Below are positions 14,305 to 15,428 of a stretch of 15,428 nucleotides of DNA, piece by piece (position 1 is the first letter of the stretch; each line of letters starts with the position of its first letter). The notes below the pieces were generated by a model. That model worked only from the letters and a program-made list of their open reading frames with translations. It was not told where the DNA came from and did not search any database. The DNA is taken from the NCBI RefSeq assembly GCF_000963705.1, contig NZ_LAJY01000349.1:1-15428 (forward strand). Reading direction: 5' to 3'. The position numbers were made by a program, and so were the translations under genes. The stretch is from Elstera litoralis. GTDB lineage: Bacteria; Pseudomonadota; Alphaproteobacteria; Elsterales; Elsteraceae.

Positions 14305-15428
14305 ATGGCGATTGCGGTTTTCGACTGCGGTAAAACCAATCTGAAGCTCTGCGTGCTCGATGGCGGGCGGCTGCTCTGGTCCGATACCCGCCCCAATGCG
14401 CCGCTGGCCGGGCCGCCCTACCCCCATGCCGATGCGGCGGGGGCAGAGGCCTGGCTGATCGATCGGCTGGCCCAAGCGGCGGCACGGTTTACGATTACCG
14501 ATATTGTGCCCGTCACCCACGGTGCCTGTGCGGTCTTGGTGACGGCGGTAGGGGATTTGGTGTTGCCGATCCTCGATTATGAAACGCCCCTGCCGGAAGC
14601 GGGGGCCTATACCGCCCTTCGCCCCGATTTCACCGAAACCCTCTCGCCCGATCTGCCCTTAGGCCTCAACCTCGGGCGGCAGATTTTTTGGCTCCAGCAG
14701 CAGTTTCCCGCCGAATTTGCGCGGGCGCGCTGGATTTTGCCCTATCCGCAATATTGGGCTTTTCGGTTGAGCGGGCGGGCAGTGAGTGAAGTGACCTCGC
14801 TTGGCTGTCACACCGATCTCTGGGCTCCGCGAACGGGCCGTTTCTCCTCCCTGGTCACGGGGCAGGGGTGGCAGGCTTTGTTTCCGCCGCTAGCCGCCGC
14901 TGGGGAGGTGGTGGGGCCGATTTCGCCGACCCTGGCCGCCCGCACTGGGTTGCCGCCGACCTGCCGGGTGCGCACGGGGATTCACGATAGCAACGCCTCG
15001 TTTCTGCGTCACCGCCTCTCGGCAGAGGAGCCGTTCTCGGTCGTCTCAACGGGAACGTGGATTATCGCGATGGGCGGCGGCGGGGATATACCTCGGCTCG
15101 ATCCGGCGCGCGATTGTCTTGCGAATGTCGATGCGCTCGGAACGCCGGTGCCCTGCGCGCGCTTCATGGGCGGGCGAGAGTATCAAGTGTTAACCGGCGG
15201 GCACGGAACGCCCGACGCCGATCTGACCCGCGCGCTGATGGCGGCGGGGGCGATGATCTTGCCGGGTTTCTCCGAAACCGGCGGGCCGTTTCCGGGGCGG
15301 GGCGGCGAAATTCGGGCGGGCGATCTGTCGGCGGACGGGCGGGCGAGTCTCGCCAGCCTCTATCTCGCCCTCATGACCGACGTCTGCCTCGATCTCTGCG
15401 GCAGTCAGGGGCCGATCCGGCTGGAAGG
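14305..15428 (+). CDS. rhaK: Rhamnulokinase / FGGY-family sugar kinase, RhaK type (3' truncated by window edge)
   Basis: Open from ATG 14305 to the end of the window without a stop, giving 374 residues of a kinase expected to be somewhat longer. The N-terminal phosphate-binding motif reads DCGKTNLKL (residues 7-15), a variant of the FGGY DxGxTxxK. The second domain has GIHDSNAS with the presumed catalytic base Asp228, and VSTGTWIIAMG (about 247-257). It would phosphorylate L-rhamnulose to rhamnulose 1-phosphate in the cytoplasm. In R. leguminosarum the cognate RhaK is also needed for activity of the rhamnose ABC transporter, so a second role in uptake is possible here. It is the last visible gene of the rha operon, 23 bp after rhaU. 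The true C-terminus and any further operon genes are outside the window. Confidence 0.9.
   Translation, partial: MAIAVFDCGKTNLKLCVLDGGRLLWSDTRPNAPLAGPPYPHADAAGAEAWLIDRLAQAAARFTITDIVPVTHGACAVLVTAVGDLVLPILDYETPLPEAGAYTALRPDFTETLSPDLPLGLNLGRQIFWLQQQFPAEFARARWILPYPQYWAFRLSGRAVSEVTSLGCHTDLWAPRTGRFSSLVTGQGWQALFPPLAAAGEVVGPISPTLAARTGLPPTCRVRTGIHDSNASFLRHRLSAEEPFSVVSTGTWIIAMGGGGDIPRLDPARDCLANVDALGTPVPCARFMGGREYQVLTGGHGTPDADLTRALMAAGAMILPGFSETGGPFPGRGGEIRAGDLSADGRASLASLYLALMTDVCLDLCGSQGPIRLE

Overview
The window is GC-rich chromosomal DNA from an alphaproteobacterium. A Rhodospirillales or Azospirillum-like origin fits the codon use, the soluble NIT-domain regulators and the Rhizobium-type rhamnose locus, but the genus cannot be fixed from the sequence. 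No rRNA, tRNA, CRISPR array, insertion sequence or phage gene was seen.

Layout. Bases 1-756 (+) hold the C-terminal third of a ZntA/CadA-type Zn/Cd/Pb P-type ATPase. Convergent with it, 766-2889 (-) encodes a soluble chemotaxis receptor with an N-terminal NIT (nitrate/nitrite-sensing) domain. A 625-bp non-coding spacer with several inverted repeats separates it from a divergent gene at 3515-4846 (+), which encodes a second NIT protein fused to an ANTAR RNA-binding domain (NasR-like antiterminator). The two NIT domains are clearly related, so one probable cytoplasmic nitrate/nitrite signal may reach both motility and transcription antitermination.

Bases 4876-15428 are a complete L-rhamnose utilisation locus of the kind described in Rhizobium leguminosarum. 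The leftward arm is rhaD (rhamnulose-1-phosphate aldolase fused to a short-chain dehydrogenase) followed by rhaI (isomerase). The rightward arm is rhaR (DeoR-family regulator), rhaS (periplasmic binding protein), rhaT (double ABC ATPase), rhaP and rhaQ (permeases), rhaU (mutarotase) and rhaK (kinase, cut by the window end). Rhamnose would enter through RhaSTPQ, be anomerised by RhaU, isomerised by RhaI, phosphorylated by RhaK, and cleaved by RhaD to dihydroxyacetone phosphate and lactaldehyde. The dehydrogenase half of RhaD would then oxidise the lactaldehyde.

Two genes of this one pathway, rhaD and rhaT, are each broken by an apparent single-base indel although everything around the breaks is well conserved. 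This is either sequencing error or recent loss of function. The divergent rhaD/rhaR promoter region carries three near-identical palindromes (core TTGCG-W-CGCAA) about two helical turns apart, plus a fourth, variant palindrome near the rhaD start. A cluster of three hairpins lies between rhaS and rhaT, and the last one covers the rhaT ribosome binding site. The window is mostly recognisable biology. The parts least explained are these regulatory structures and the pairing of the two NIT proteins.
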